Assembly (NCBI GenBank): GCA_013397455.1
Contig: VYZB01000326.1
Location: 610,104 to 674,103, forward strand
DNA: 64,000 nt
Direction: 5' to 3'
From: Crotophaga sulcirostris
Taxonomy: Eukaryota > Chordata > Aves > Cuculiformes > Crotophagidae
Part shown: positions 1 through 10,540 of the stretch, piece by piece
Layout of the letters: each line of letters begins with the position of its first letter
How positions within the stretch are numbered: the stretch's first letter is position 1
Program-made: the position numbers and the translations under genes
The notes under the pieces: model-generated
Seen by the model: the letters and a program-made list of their open reading frames with translations, nothing else
Told to the model about the DNA's origin: nothing
Database searches by the model: none

Positions 1-297
1 TGAGCCTGAGTTTTAAAGGTAGCAGCGTTTCCCCGAGCAATAGCTCAAAACGCCTGGAGCCATTCAGAAAAGATGGCTTAAAAAATAAATAGATTAAATT
101 AAAACAAAACCCACATATCCTTCAGTCAGATGGGAATGGGCAATACTAAGGCAGGAGAACTACATGATTAGAATCCGTATCTGCAGAAAATGACTAATTA
201 GACTCTTTCCAAAGAAATTTTACTGAGTTTGTCTTTTTAAGTGGGTTAGGAGAGACCTGAGGAACTCCCAACTGCAGGAGAGGGTTTGGAGTGCAAA

Positions 298-729
298 AAT
301 CATAGAATCATAGAATGGTTTGGGTGGGAAGGGACCTTAAAGCCCTCTCAGTTCCAACGCCCCTGCCATGGACTAGAACACTTCCCACTGGATCAAGGTG
401 CTCAAAGCCCCATCCAACCTGGCCTTCAGCACCTCCAGGGATTAGGCAGCCACCACTTCTCTGGGTAACCTGGGCCAGGGCTTCACTACCCTCACAGCAA
501 AACATTTCTTCCCCCTAAGATCTCATCTCAATCTCCCGTCTTTCAGCTCAAAACCTTTCTCCCTTGTCCTATCCCTGCATTCCCTGATCAAGAGCTCCAG
601 CCTTCAGATCATCTCCTCTGGATCCATTCCAACAGTTTTGTATCATTCTCATGTTGGAGATTCCAGAACGGGACACAGGAGTCCAGGTTGGGTGTCCTGA
701 GAGCAGAGTAGAGGGGGAGAATCCACTCC
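298..729 (-). mobile_element. CR1 retrotransposon fragment, classic type
   Basis: The minus-strand 3' end is seen here as two tail octamers (ATAGAATC repeats) followed by TGGTTTGGGTGGGAAGGGAC. The copy then runs back through the 3' untranslated region into decayed ORF2 (reverse transcriptase C-terminal part). It is 5' truncated near 729, after the segment matching CR1 text around CAGAGTAGAGGGGGAGAATC. Stops and frame changes show it is dead. The family call rests on the tail and on many matching copies in this window. Confidence 0.93.
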
Positions 730-1688
730 AGCATGATTCCCCGAACACATGGAAAAACCCCAGGACCACCGAAGACTCAGGAGCTCATGTGGTTTGGAGC
801 AGGGTTCCAGCTTTGAAGCCAATCTGTGCCAGAAACAGGCTGGGGAGATGTGCAACGGTGCTGGTGACTGCAAGACAAACCCACTACAACTCCCATAGGA
901 CATTTTAACTCATCCTATCCCTCCGATCCATCACCCCATAGTTCTGAATTTTATTTGTCTTTCCCCAAAGGACATCTGATTCCATCACAATCCCCCTCAT
1001 CAGCAGTGCCACTCATTAATCAAGGCGCCTTTGGGACCCTGAGCTCTCCCACAACCCAACTCCTACTGCCAGGATGGATGAGAAAGAAATTTTTTTCCTG
1101 CTTCAACCTGAAGCCTTTGACAGAGAGGCAGAAAGGAGAGCCAGAGTGAATATTAGCACATCAGCTTTTTGGGTCACCATTAAAAAGGATCATGTGAAAG
1201 GAGGTCAGATAAATATTTAACATGGTTATTAATATCTGCTCCTAATTTCATTCCTCCTCCTCCCCCCTCCCCAGCTCCTCCTTTTACTCTTCATCTCTTC
1301 ATTTTACCCGCTTGATCCCTTTTAAAAAGGTCAGTCGGGATCATAGGACAGCGCTGGCTGGCAAAGGGGGGCAGAAAGAGATAGCTGCAACCCTCCTCCT
1401 GGGGAGCGTGGCCCAAATTAGGCTGCTGGCTGGCAATGGATGCCAAGGCATTAACGATACCCTTGGGTCTCTCCTCCCAAGCGCACAGCAGTGTTCAGCC
1501 CCAGCATCGATTGCAGCTTAAATATGGGGTTTAGTGGTGCAGAACTGCAGGGCAAAACACCCTTGCAGATGCACAAGGGTGAAGGCCTCGTGCAGAATTG
1601 CTGGCAGAACTCCAAAAAAAAAAGAGGGGACACATTATTCCAGAAAAAAAAAAAAGGGTTATAGCCATGCCCCCAAACAGCTCATCAG
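730..1688. other. Gene-free stretch, possible regulatory DNA at 1150-1340
   Basis: No gene is supported. A pyrimidine-rich run (CCTCCTCCTCCCCCC) lies near 1254. An AT-rich block at 1150-1340 contains TTAACATGGTTATTAATA and similar ATTA cores, and could be conserved non-coding DNA. Short A runs occur near 1615 and 1645. Open frames here are under 90 codons and have no recognisable domain. Confidence 0.3.
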
Positions 1689-2019
1689 TACTTCACAGTA
1701 TCACACAGTATCACAGTATCACCAGGTTGGAAGGGACCTCTGAGATCATCAAGTCCAACCTATAACCCAACACCAACACCAACCCATCACCTAAACCCTG
1801 GCACTGAGTGCCTCAGCCAATCTCCTCTTAAACACATCCAGGGTCGGCGACTCCACCACCTCCCTGGGCAGCGCATTCCAGTGGCCAATCACCCTTTCAG
1901 TGAAGAACTTCTTCCTAACATCAAGTCTAAACCTCTCCCGACGAACCTTAAGTCCGTGCCCTCTAGTTCTGTCACTGGTCACCTGTGAGAAGAGACCAAC
2001 GCCCACTTGACTACAACAC
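1689..2019 (-). mobile_element. CR1-like fragment with ATACTGTG tail
   Basis: On the minus strand the 3' tail is a short array of ATACTGTG, not the usual ATTCTATG. Next comes a 3' region containing GGTTGGACTTGATGATCTCA. Upstream is an intact reading frame for the last 70 or so residues of CR1 ORF2, including [28 protein letters not shown] and [14 protein letters not shown], ending in a stop shortly before the 3' region. The 5' end is truncated at about 2019. The open frame and strong match to the copies at 25984 and 63668 suggest a fairly young insertion. Confidence 0.92.
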
Positions 2020-2519
2020 ACTACTTACACACCAGCAGAAGAACAAAGCCACAAATCATCTCTTCCCCCACAGCTGCCAACTCTATTAAGGCAACACCAA
2101 ACCCACAGGGGTGGGGTTTTCCCTGTTTTTCAATGGGGAAAACAGCATCATCAGGTTCTACTTTCCTACTTTCTGAGGCACCTCTTCAGGTCTGAGCCAC
2201 TGGTGCTGGGACCAGACAGTGTTGGCAGGCAGCAAACACCAGTGTGTGCACCATCTTAGCCAATCTGGGAACATTGCAGCTGCACATCATGCTTTTTTTT
2301 AAGGCTTATTTACAGATTTCACAACACAAACCTGTAGGCAATTCTCCTTTATATTTTACTTGCTATCCTATACTGCCATCCTGCCTTCATTTCTTAAAAC
2401 AAAATTACTTCAGGGAGAAAAGAGGAGCCTCGCATTCAATTTTCCTACCCAAACAGCCCAAACAAGTTCTTCAGGGCTCTTTGGTCCATCATCACCACAC
2501 CCCTTCCCTCTCTGGAAGA
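2020..2519. other. Gene-free stretch, nothing recognised
   Basis: Unique-looking sequence between two CR1 copies. A 96-codon open frame on the plus strand near 2244 runs partly into the next CR1 copy and has no domain I recognise. I see no promoter, RNA gene or repeat. Confidence 0.4.
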
Positions 2520-3015
2520 ATCACAGAATCATAGAATGTTTTGGGTTGAAAGGGACCTTAATAACCCATGCAATTACACCCACCTGCACCTCCCACTGCA
2601 TCAGGGGGCTCCAAGCCCCATCCAACCTGGCCTGGAACACCTCCAGGGATGGGGCAGCCACCACTGCTCTGGGCAACCTGGGCCAGGGCCTCCCCACTCT
2701 CACAGCAAAACATTTCTTTCTAAAATCTCACCTCAATCTCTCCTCCTGCAGCTGAAAACCTTCCCTTTCATCCTATCCCTGCACTCCCTGATCAAGAGCC
2801 CCTCCCCAGCTTTCCTGGAGCCCCTTCCAATACTGGAAGGATGCCCCAAGGTCTCCCTGGAGACTTCACTTCTCCAGGCTCCCAACTCTCTCAGCCTGTC
2901 CTCGTATGAGAGGTGCTCCAGCCCTTGGATCATCTTTGTGGCCTCCTCTGGACCCATTCCAACAGTTCCATAATCTTCTTATGTTGGGGATTCCAGAACT
3001 GGACACAGAAGAGAA
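2520..3015 (-). mobile_element. CR1 retrotransposon fragment, classic type
   Basis: The minus-strand copy has two tail octamers at its 3' end (TCACAGAATCATAGAATG as seen on plus). It then carries the 3' region and decayed ORF2 with the residues EATKMIQGLEHLSYEDRLREL readable in part on the minus strand near 2950-2890. About 500 bases are present. The 5' end is truncated around 3015, after TTCCAGAACTGGACACAG. Frameshifts make it non-functional. Confidence 0.94.
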
Positions 3016-3356
3016 GGCCAACAGCTTTTCATCCCATTCAAACACTTAGAAACTCATTTCTCCTAGTTTCCACACCCTGCTCACTGTCTGCCTCTGGCAG
3101 TTTAAAGCATTCCATGACTTAAGGCAAGGTCTCATTAAAAATAAAAACATCCCAACTTGAGCCGATGTAAGTCATTCTGCACTACGCTGAACCCAAGGAA
3201 GAGAACAGATAGATAAATAATTTTAACAGGGTGGAGAAATAAACTCACTTCTCTTAGCTGGGTCTTACAGATAGCAGCCTGCTATGGAGAAAGGCACCCA
3301 TGGGCAAAAGGGAACAAGCCAGCAGCCCTGCTGCCATTGCACCAGGAGTTGCGGGA
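3016..3356. other. Gene-free stretch, nothing recognised
   Basis: Unique-looking sequence with an AT-rich part at 3180-3240 (GATAGATAAATAATTTTAAC). I see no gene, RNA or repeat that I can support. Confidence 0.4.
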
Positions 3357-3470
3357 TAGAATCGTAGAATGGTTTGGTTGGAAGGGATCATGAAGGTCAT
3401 CCAGCCCAAACCCCCTGCAGTGAGCAGGGACATCTTCAACTAGATCAGGTTGATACAGGGATGCCCCTCT
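3357..3470 (-). mobile_element. Short divergent CR1 3' end
   Basis: The plus strand reads AGAATCGTAGAATGGTTTGG and then TTGGAAGGGATCATGAAGG, the antisense of a CR1 3' end with one degenerate tail octamer. The match fades after about 110 bases near 3470, so this is an old, strongly 5'-truncated or eroded copy. Confidence 0.75.
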
Positions 3471-4639
3471 ATCTTCTGGCCTCACAGTCACTGAACACCC
3501 AAAGACATATCCTGTGGCCAAGGTTTCTTCGGCTCATCCCTCTGTTTTTCAGCACAGAGAAACCCCAGGGCATGCTGAGTGACCACCCAGGAAGGTCAAT
3601 AAGTCAAGTGTTCAAACATTAGGACAGGCATCAGTTCCAGCTCTTGGCACATCCCCATTCCATCTCAAAGCAGGCTTGGTCACGAGTCCTCATTGCTTGG
3701 GCAGCTCCAAGATCTGTTAATATTACACCATTCAAACCCGCTCTGAAGACAAAACTATCCACCTCCTCAGCCTTTTTCTTTTGCTTCTCATGATGCTGTT
3801 AAATGCTTTGCAAACATCTGCATATTATTCTTTATGTCCCTTGGTTCCAATATTTTCCCTGTTTTACAACTAGGAACGGAGCTCTGGGCCCCTAGTGGTT
3901 CAGTTTCCCCAAATAACCTTTGACAAAAGGAAAGGAGGAGAGCAGGAGGAAAAAAAAAAAGAGCACCAGACCCAATTGAGCATCCAGGGGGATAAGGATG
4001 ACCTTCACGTGCAAATAAAATAAATAGTTCAGACCCACAGCATCTGAAGTACGAGGTGGGATATTTGCACACTTGTATTCAGGCATCTAAATTAAGAAGC
4101 CAGTCTCCCTTGGCAAAGATGTGTGAAGAAAGAGCTGCTTCTCCAGGAGGTCACCCAAGGAGATGCCTGCCTGCTGCAGGACGAGGAGCTCTGCCAGGAG
4201 AAGCCACCTCTGCTGCTTTGCAGGATGGCTCTGAGGGACCAGGAAGAGGGATGCTCTGTGGTGATGACACCTCAAGGGCCACATCACTCCTTGGAGGTTC
4301 AGCCCCAGCAATCTGGACATCTCCTGGGCTACCCTGTGGTTCTCCTGGTTTGCCAGTACTGGAGAAGCACAACATTACCCAGGAGTCCCATTGGTGAAAC
4401 CAGCGCTTAAGATGTTATTTGCATCCTTTTCTTCCTCCAAATGGTCTTTTTGTTCCTCCAGATCTCCCTTCTCTCTCCCTTTTTCACTATACAAAAGGTC
4501 TGCTGCTAAGCAGGGGTTGCCATGATAACAAGACAACCCCTCCGCTGCTTCAGGTGGGGAAAAGCGCCCACATACAATGCCATCCTCCTCTCCCAAAATA
4601 AATAAATAAAGGCAAAAAAAGAAAAAAGATAGATGCTCA
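3471..4639. other. Gene-free stretch with stop-poor GC-rich segment
   Basis: Positions 4110-4400 are stop-poor in three frames at once (plus-strand frames of 95 and 113 codons, minus-strand frames of 74 and 77). Overlap on both strands with no shared domain is the pattern of a purine-rich, GC-rich stretch, not of a coding exon. An A run of about 12 occurs near 3950 and a short AAAT repeat near 4597-4610. I recognise no gene. Confidence 0.35.
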
Positions 4640-5080
4640 GTGTCACTTCAGAGGAGCGCAGAGCAGAAATTATGGCAATTTCCTGTAACTGGAATCAAAT
4701 GCCCAACTTGCCGGCTCGCAGCAGGCGCTGCCATTAATTCAAACACTTGTGCGAGAGCCGGCTTTCCATTAAAAGGGCCAATTTCAAGTCCATTTCCCTG
4801 ATAAACAGACAGCAGCCAGGCTCCTAAATTGGGGCTTGATAGATTTGATTAGGGCAGAGTTTGCACAGGTTGTGATTTTGGCGAGGAAAACTGCCATTTG
4901 ATGTGCGAGCAAAAATTGCACTTGAAATCCTCCAGTGCTGGTGAGAGGGTGGGAGATGCCCCGCGTCCCAGCACTGTCCCAATTATCCCCGGCAAATATC
5001 GCAGAGCAGCAACACGTTAGGGGAATTGGAGAGATTAGCTGCTGTAAAAACAAAAGTGTTATTTAAACAAAGCATAACAA
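4640..5080. promoter_or_regulatory. Candidate conserved non-coding element
   Basis: AT-rich, repeat-free block with several ATTA or TAAT cores (CCATTAATTC at 4731, CCATTAAAAGGGCC near 4767, GATTAGGGC near 4848) mixed with intact CpGs. This texture is typical of deeply conserved enhancers in vertebrate gene deserts. The call is inference from composition only, since conservation could not be tested. No coding frame with a recognisable domain crosses it. Confidence 0.35.
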
Positions 5081-5987
5081 AGTCCAGCTATCTCCTATGG
5101 GCTGCAGCAGGGATTGGCAGAGCTTTCTCCAGCCACAGCTAGGGACAACTAAGCTGCAAGGAGCTTTGTTCTCCTGGTTCTTGTGGTCTTCTCACAAGTA
5201 TTTCCAGCTGGAGGATCAATTCCTGCGCAGCACAGATGTTTGAAGATGGTCACTTCTGGTGTAAAAGGCACAACACAGTCAGGATGCTCATACAGGTATT
5301 ACAGACAGACAGATGGACGGGCTGCAAGCAGCAGCGTGGCATCACCTTTCAGTCTTGAGCCTTTAGACTTGGAAGACGCAAGGGCACAGGGAAGGTGGCA
5401 TTAATTTTTCTGCCCTGTCCCACCAGCCCTGCCTGAGAAGCAGGACTACAGCTTGCTGCATCACAAGGATTTTTGGGGACAGACGGCCCCTCTTCTGGCT
5501 CCTCACCCCAAAACCACTACGCCTTCCCTCCAGGGAGAGAACTGTAATCCCCCCCCAAGATGGGGACAGGGATCAGATTCCTACTCCAAAGGATGAATAT
5601 TCACGCCAGCATTAAGCCCCCTATCAGGACTTCCAGGCAGGTGGCATTAAAATCACATCTCTAGAGAGTTTTGTTTTATTCTTGGGAAGCAGAGCCCTGA
5701 CTTTGAGACACAATAACTCACTTACAGAAAGATAATTGGCTCTGCCAGTGAATTTAAAGCACAGCAGAAAGGTGACAGTAAAATGACAGCCTGGCAACAC
5801 CTCTGGTGTCTCTCTTCACCTGTGCTCGGACGCTTGCAGGATACGGCTGCAAATACCCAGCTCCCCAGGTGCTCTCTCAGCTTTTGGTGTAGGCCCAGTT
5901 TGAAGGCAGGTAGTGCAAAAGAAAGAGGAAATAATTCCTATTGCAGTGGGACCGAGTGATGACGGAATGTTTACCAAGGTATTCTCC
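5081..5987. other. Gene-free stretch, nothing recognised
   Basis: Unique-looking sequence. It includes a short C run at 5551-5557 and AT-rich parts near 5640-5780. I see no supported gene, RNA or repeat before the CR1 copy at 5988. Confidence 0.35.
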
Positions 5988-6287
5988 TTAAAACAGTCTT
6001 CCAGTATGGAAAGGGGCTCCAGGAAAGCTGGTTCTTGATCGGGGAGTGCTGGGATAGGATGAAGGGAAACGGTTTTCACACGAGATTGAGATGAGATCTT
6101 AGGAAGAAATGTTTTGCTGTGAGGGTGGGGAGGCCCTGGCCCAGGTTGCCCAGAGCAGTGGTGGCTGCCCCATCCCTGGAGGTGTCCAAGGCCAGGTTGG
6201 ATGCGGCTTTGAGCACCTTGATCCAGTGGGAGGTGTTGGAACTGGATTGGCTTTAAGGTCCCTTCTAACCCAAACTATTCTATGTTG
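5988..6287 (+). mobile_element. CR1 retrotransposon fragment, classic type
   Basis: The plus-strand copy begins inside decayed ORF2 (AGTCTTCCAGTATGGAAAGG), then TTAGGAAGAAATGTTTTGCTG, GGTTGCCCAGAGCAGTGGTG and the 3' region. It ends at a single tail unit, ATTCTATG, near 6287. About 300 bases are kept. It has small indels and is 5' truncated. Confidence 0.92.
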
Positions 6288-6484
6288 AAGTACTTTGTTA
6301 CTCCTGGTCATTGTATGGGCTGTAGGACTCTCCAGAGGAAGATGCACAGTTGGTTCTCCCAGGGAAGAGCAGTTGTGTTTTGGAGGTCAGGGATGAAGGG
6401 GAACCAAATATTTCTTGCTATCACTTAGCAGCTGGGACATTTGAGTGAGAAGCAAAACTCCTTTGCAGACATGTACCAGGCTCC
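6288..6484. other. Short unique stretch
   Basis: Nothing recognised. There is no open frame of interest and no repeat. Confidence 0.3.
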
Positions 6485-6640
6485 CGAGTGTGAGTGCCTA
6501 ATGAAAACATTTGCAATTACAATGATAATATTATGATATTAAAAGCAATTAGATTTTGCTGACCTAAATATTAACCGTGCTGTGAGTCGTGGCTACGTGG
6601 GCTTCTTAAAATAAGATTGCACAGTTCCTTCCTGAGCATT
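6485..6640. promoter_or_regulatory. Candidate conserved non-coding element
   Basis: AT-rich core with repeated homeodomain-like motifs (GCAATTAC at 6513, CAATTAG at 6547, a TGATAATATTATGATATTA-like stretch near 6523), followed by a CpG-bearing segment (GTGAGTCGTGGCTACGTG). Conservation is inferred from texture, not measured. Confidence 0.33.
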
Positions 6641-6721
6641 TTCAGGTGTGGGGGGTAGGAGACAGAGCAACCCTGCAGTAGCCCACCCCAGCTCTCACCC
6701 CTAAATCTGCCTGGTCAATAC

Positions 6722-6762
6722 ACTGCCTCAGTTTCCCCACCTATATAAAAGGGATAAAGAAA
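6722..6762 (+). repeat. Possible ancient MIR-type SINE remnant
   Basis: The segment reads CTGCCTCAGTTTCCCCACCT followed by ATATAAAAGGGATAA. This matches the well-known MIR core (CTCAGTTTCCTCATCTGTAAA then ATGGGGATAAT) in order and spacing. Only about 40 bases are recognisable, so the call is tentative. Confidence 0.45.
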
Positions 6763-6811
6763 GCCAAAATGGAAGAATAAGCCTTGAGAATGTGGAATAT
6801 TTTTTCTCTTT

Positions 6812-6840
6812 AAAAAAAAAAAAAAAAAAAAGAAGAAGAA
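6812..6840 (+). repeat. Poly-A run with GAA extension
   Basis: Twenty A residues (6812-6831) are followed by GAAGAAGAA. I see no processed pseudogene upstream, so this is read as a simple repeat and not a retroposed mRNA tail. Confidence 0.8.
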
Positions 6841-7104
6841 ATCATCACAGAATGATGTTTCTCTCTTCTGAAATTGCACAGTATTAAACTCCTGAGCAGT
6901 TGTGACAGGTGCTATAACAGCAGCATTCATTATGAGTTTTGTTCTGTTTAATGCTCTTCACTCACGTGCTCCTCCCCAGAGCCTGGTTTACTCCCCCTCA
7001 CACATCGTGCTGAGTTTGATGCCTTTTAACCCAGTATCTGGGATCACAATGTCCCCAAGGACGCAGAGCCCAATGCCCTGTCCTGGCAGCCCCCATCGGC
7101 TGGC
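6841..7104. other. Short unique stretch
   Basis: Nothing recognised before the CR1 copy. A plus-strand frame from 6902 runs into CR1 ORF2 and is a chance fusion. Confidence 0.3.
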
Positions 7105-7334
7105 ACGTGGCCTCAAGTTGTGCCAGGGGAGGCTTAGATCGGATATTGGGGAAAATTTCTTTACCAAAAGGCTGCCCAGGGCAGTGGTGGAGTTACCAAC
7201 CCTGGAGGGGTTCAAAAAGCAGGTAGAGGTGGCACTTTGGGTCATGGCTTAGTGAGCACAGTGGTGTTTGGCTGATGGTTGGAATGGATGAGCTTAGAGG
7301 TCTTCTCTAACCTTAACAATTCTATGATTCTATG
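7105..7334 (+). mobile_element. CR1 fragment, ORF2-retaining type
   Basis: The plus-strand copy starts in the last part of ORF2. Residues LKLCQGRLRSDIGENFFTKR and LPRAVVELPTLEGFKKQVEVAL are readable from about 7112 to 7250. It then has a 3' region (GGTTGGAATGGATGAGCTTAG) and two tail octamers, ATTCTATG, at 7319-7334. It is 5' truncated. Gaps in the frame show it is inactive. Confidence 0.9.
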
Positions 7335-7767
7335 TCACTCCATCTTGCTGTCCAGACCGCCGTCTTGCTCCACAATCCACCATCCTCAAGGTATTTGGGG
7401 CACCTCACCCCATTTTTTAGCATCGATACCCTGCCGCATCTATCTGTCTCATGGTAGCTGATGGGGTTGGCATCGATCAACCTGCTGCTGAGCTGCAAAG
7501 CCTTGCTCTCCTCTCCCTGTGACCCACCTGATGGAAGATCATCCACCCAACTGCACTAACAAATATTTTTGGGGGTAGAAAGTGGTTTGCCTACCTCTGT
7601 CCTCAAGGTTTTAATAAAATAGCAGCCCAAGCTCTTTGGGACAGCATGGAAATGTCAGAAAAGTTAAGCTCTTTCCCATATGTCTCTGGAAGAGCACAAA
7701 TGATCTTGCCAGTGTGTTGGCATTCCCTATTTGCATGGATGAAGGCAGGCAGAAAACTCTACACACT
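7335..7767. other. Gene-free stretch, nothing recognised
   Basis: Unique-looking sequence between two plus-strand CR1 3' ends. I see no supported gene or repeat. Confidence 0.35.
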
Positions 7768-7914
7768 TAAGGTGGTTGAGTCACTCTCCCTGGACATCTT
7801 CAAAAGATGGGTAGAGGAGTTTCTGGGAGACATGGTTTAGCAGAGGACAGGTACAGCTGGACTCAATGATCTCAAAGGTCTTTTCCAACCAAGCAATTCT
7901 ACAATTCTATGATT
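7768..7914 (+). mobile_element. Short CR1 3' end
   Basis: The copy keeps only the end of ORF2 (VVESLSLDIFKRWVEEFLGDMV) and the 3' region with GATCTCAAAGGTCTTTTCCA. It ends at tail octamers ATTCTACA and ATTCTATG near 7897-7913. It is closely similar to the copy at 29134 over the same interval. Confidence 0.88.
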
Positions 7915-8593
7915 CAGCCAAGGCACTGATATAAATGAGCACAAGGTCTGCTGACGCTCTCTGCACTCAAGTACCTGGTTGCTGAGGATCATGGCCTCTA
8001 TTTATCAACAGATATGAAGCTTTCCTTGCCTTTCCACACTGGGCAACTCACAGGCAAAGGAAAAGCAGCTCAGTCTCCATCAGGGAGAAAGTTAATTATA
8101 GCTACATCATCATACCATGGGCATGCTGCAGCCAGGGTCTGATGAGAAACCTCTTCCCTTCCCTTTGGACTGTGAAGATGAACATATTTAATCCCTCTGG
8201 TGCCCTGTGAGCCCGAGAAGATTCATGGTTGGTTTCTTACAGTGCTGCTCTTCCTGCTAACGATGCCCTTCCCGCTAATATACGCCGGATGAGATTCACA
8301 TTAGTCAGAAAGGGGCACCATAAAACAGCATAAGGAAGAGCAGAGGAGCCTGCAGGCAGTAAAACACCTGGGAAAATCACTGTCACCTGAGAAGCAAGCC
8401 TTGCCCCACCCCCCACCCCCCAAAAAAAAGACTCTGCCCTCTGTGTCAAGCCACAGAAATTCCCTTACTTTTGGTATAACAGGAGCTTTGTATCTCCTGC
8501 TCAGCAAGGATTTATCAGTGGTCTAGATCTAAGATGCTGCAGCAAGTACCAGATGATGATACAGCTGGAAAGTCCAAGCATCACCTGGGGCAT
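7915..8593. other. Gene-free stretch, nothing recognised
   Basis: Unique-looking sequence. A C-rich run (CCCCACCCCCCACCCCCC) lies at 8404-8421, followed by an A run, and produces short spurious minus-strand frames. No gene, RNA or regulatory site can be supported. Confidence 0.35.
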
Positions 8594-8790
8594 CACAGAA
8601 TCATGGAATGGTTTGGATTGGAAGGGACCTCAACGTCTACTCAGTTCCAACTCCCCTGCCATGGTGGAGGCTGCTCAAAGGTCTCCCCACAGCCTTCTCT
8701 TCTCCAGGCTGAACACCCCCAACTCTCTCAGCCTGTCCTCATACAGGAGGTGCTCCAACCCTTAGATCATCATGGGGGTCCTCCTCTCCC
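8594..8790 (-). mobile_element. CR1 fragment with large internal deletion
   Basis: The minus-strand 3' end (TCACAGAATCATGGAATGG on plus) runs normally to about 8663. It then jumps directly to sequence that in other copies lies some 250 bases further upstream (GGAGGCTGCTCAAAGGTCTC, then TCTCAGCCTGTCCTCATA). The middle of the element is missing. The match fades near 8790. Confidence 0.87.
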
Positions 8791-9639
8791 ACCCTCTCTT
8801 CCAGAGGAAAAACAGAGGGTGGAATAAGTGCATCATTTTCCTACTTCTAAAAACGTATCACAAGCCAAGAGAGGGGGGAAGGCAACAGGAACACAGAAAG
8901 GGCTGTGATGAGCACAGCCAGGTTAGATGCTGAAGGTGTAGGTGTGCCACAAGGCTCTGTCCCCAGCACTGTGGGGAACAGTCCAGAAAGCTGCAATAGC
9001 AAGAACTTCCCTTTCTCTGGTCAGATGGTAACAGCAAGCAAAATAACATGCCCTCCCGAAGAGCGAGAGGAATCAGCAGCAACCTTTTTAAAAGGTGCAT
9101 CGGTCCTTTCTGATTTTTAAATGGCATCATATCAAAAATGCCCCATAAAAAATGAATCTGAGTGTGTTTTGTAAATTATAGATTAGCCAGAAGCGATCCT
9201 TCACTAAAAAGATCGGTGCCAAGTTTCAATTCCAGCAGCGTTTCAGCAGAGCACGCTGGGCAGGAGGTCACAGCAGTCATAACAGTATGTTCTCTCTGTA
9301 TTATTATTATTATTCCCATGTAGAAATAATACCGGTGCTTTACACAAGGCCGGTGCATGGGGATAGAAAAGGTGGGTGGTGGGGGTTGGAAAGGAGCAAG
9401 GACAGGGCTGAAAGTGTCTTTATTCTGTTTTTCTTGTCCTGACTAACTGAAGGCACATGTCATACACAGCCGGGAGGAAAAGAAATCACACCACTTCTCC
9501 CCCCCCTTCTCTGGGTCTGTCTTTGAATAATCTGAGATATTCTTGCAAAACTCAAGATCTTGTGACTGAGTGGGAGTAAAACTATTGCTTTGAACATATA
9601 TTCTTGGGCACAAAGCTGAGCTAATGTCTGTATCCCTGG
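8791..9639. other. Gene-free stretch, nothing recognised
   Basis: Contains a short TTA repeat at 9300-9314 and AT-rich sequence at 9110-9190. Open frames of up to 112 codons have no recognisable domain. No gene or RNA can be supported. Confidence 0.35.
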
Positions 9640-10540
9640 GTTGCTAGCAATGCTGGGGACAGGGTGGCTGATACTCCATCCAAATGCAGACAACACTAAG
9701 CTGGGTGGAGGTGTTGATCTGCTTGAAGGAAGGAGGGCTCTACAGAGGCACCTGGCCAGGGTGGATCCATGGGTCAACGCTGACTGTATGGGATTCAACA
9801 GGGCTCAGTGGTGGATTCTACACATGGGTCATGATAACCCCATGCAACGCACCAGGCTTGGGGAAGAGGGGTTGGAAAAAGACCTGGGGGTGTTGGTTGA
9901 CAGTGGTGGGACACGACCCAGCAGTGGTCCAGGTGGCCAAGAAGGCCAAAGGCATCCTGGCTTGGATCAGCCATGGTATGGTCACGAGGAGCAGGGGACT
10001 CATCCTTCCCCTGTTCTCAGCATTGCTGAGGTCACACCTTGAATCCTGGGTTCAGTTTTGGGCCTCTCACTACGAGAAGGACATTGAGGGGCTGTAGTGT
10101 GTCCAGAGAAGGAGAACGGAGCTGGGGAAGGGGTTGGAGAAAAAGTCTTATGAGGAGTGGCTGAGGGAACTGGGGTTTTCTAGCCTGGAGAAAATGAGCC
10201 TGAGGGGAGACCTCATCACTGTCTACAACTGCCTGAAAGGAGGTTGTAGTAAGGTGGGTGTTGGTCTCTTCTCCCAAGGAACAAGAGACATGACAAGAGG
10301 AAATGGCCTCAAGATGTGCCCAGGGAGGTTCAGATTAGACATCAGGAAAAGTTCCATCACCGAAAGGGTTCTCAGCCACTGGCAGAGGCTGCCCAGGGTG
10401 ATGGTGGAGTCACTATCCCTGAAGGGGTTAAAAAGATGCATGGACAAGGTGCTCAGGCATCTGGTTTACTAGTGGACAGATACAGTTAGACTTAGTGATC
10501 TCAAGGGTCTTTTCCAACCAAACAATTCTATGATTCTATG
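9640..10540 (+). mobile_element. CR1 fragment with long ORF2 remnant
   Basis: At about 900 bases this is the longest CR1 copy in the window. It covers the C-terminal part of the reverse transcriptase ORF2. Readable pieces in order are LQRHLARVDPWVNAD, GLEKDLGVLVDSG, KKAKGILAWISHGM, LPLFSALLRSHLESWVQFW, KSYEEWLRELGFSSLEKMSL and [15 protein letters not shown], then [14 protein letters not shown]. They sit in at least two frames, so frameshifts have accumulated. The catalytic core with its metal-binding aspartates lies further upstream and is absent. The 3' region GATCTCAAGGGTCTTTTCCA ends in two ATTCTATG octamers near 10525-10540. Confidence 0.95.

Noticed and set aside
4056..4410. Three overlapping open frames, two plus and one or more minus
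   Set aside because: Openness in several frames on both strands reflects local composition. None has a recognisable domain or convincing splice sites.
6812..6831. Poly-A run as a processed pseudogene tail
   Set aside because: No gene-like sequence upstream and no target-site duplication could be seen.
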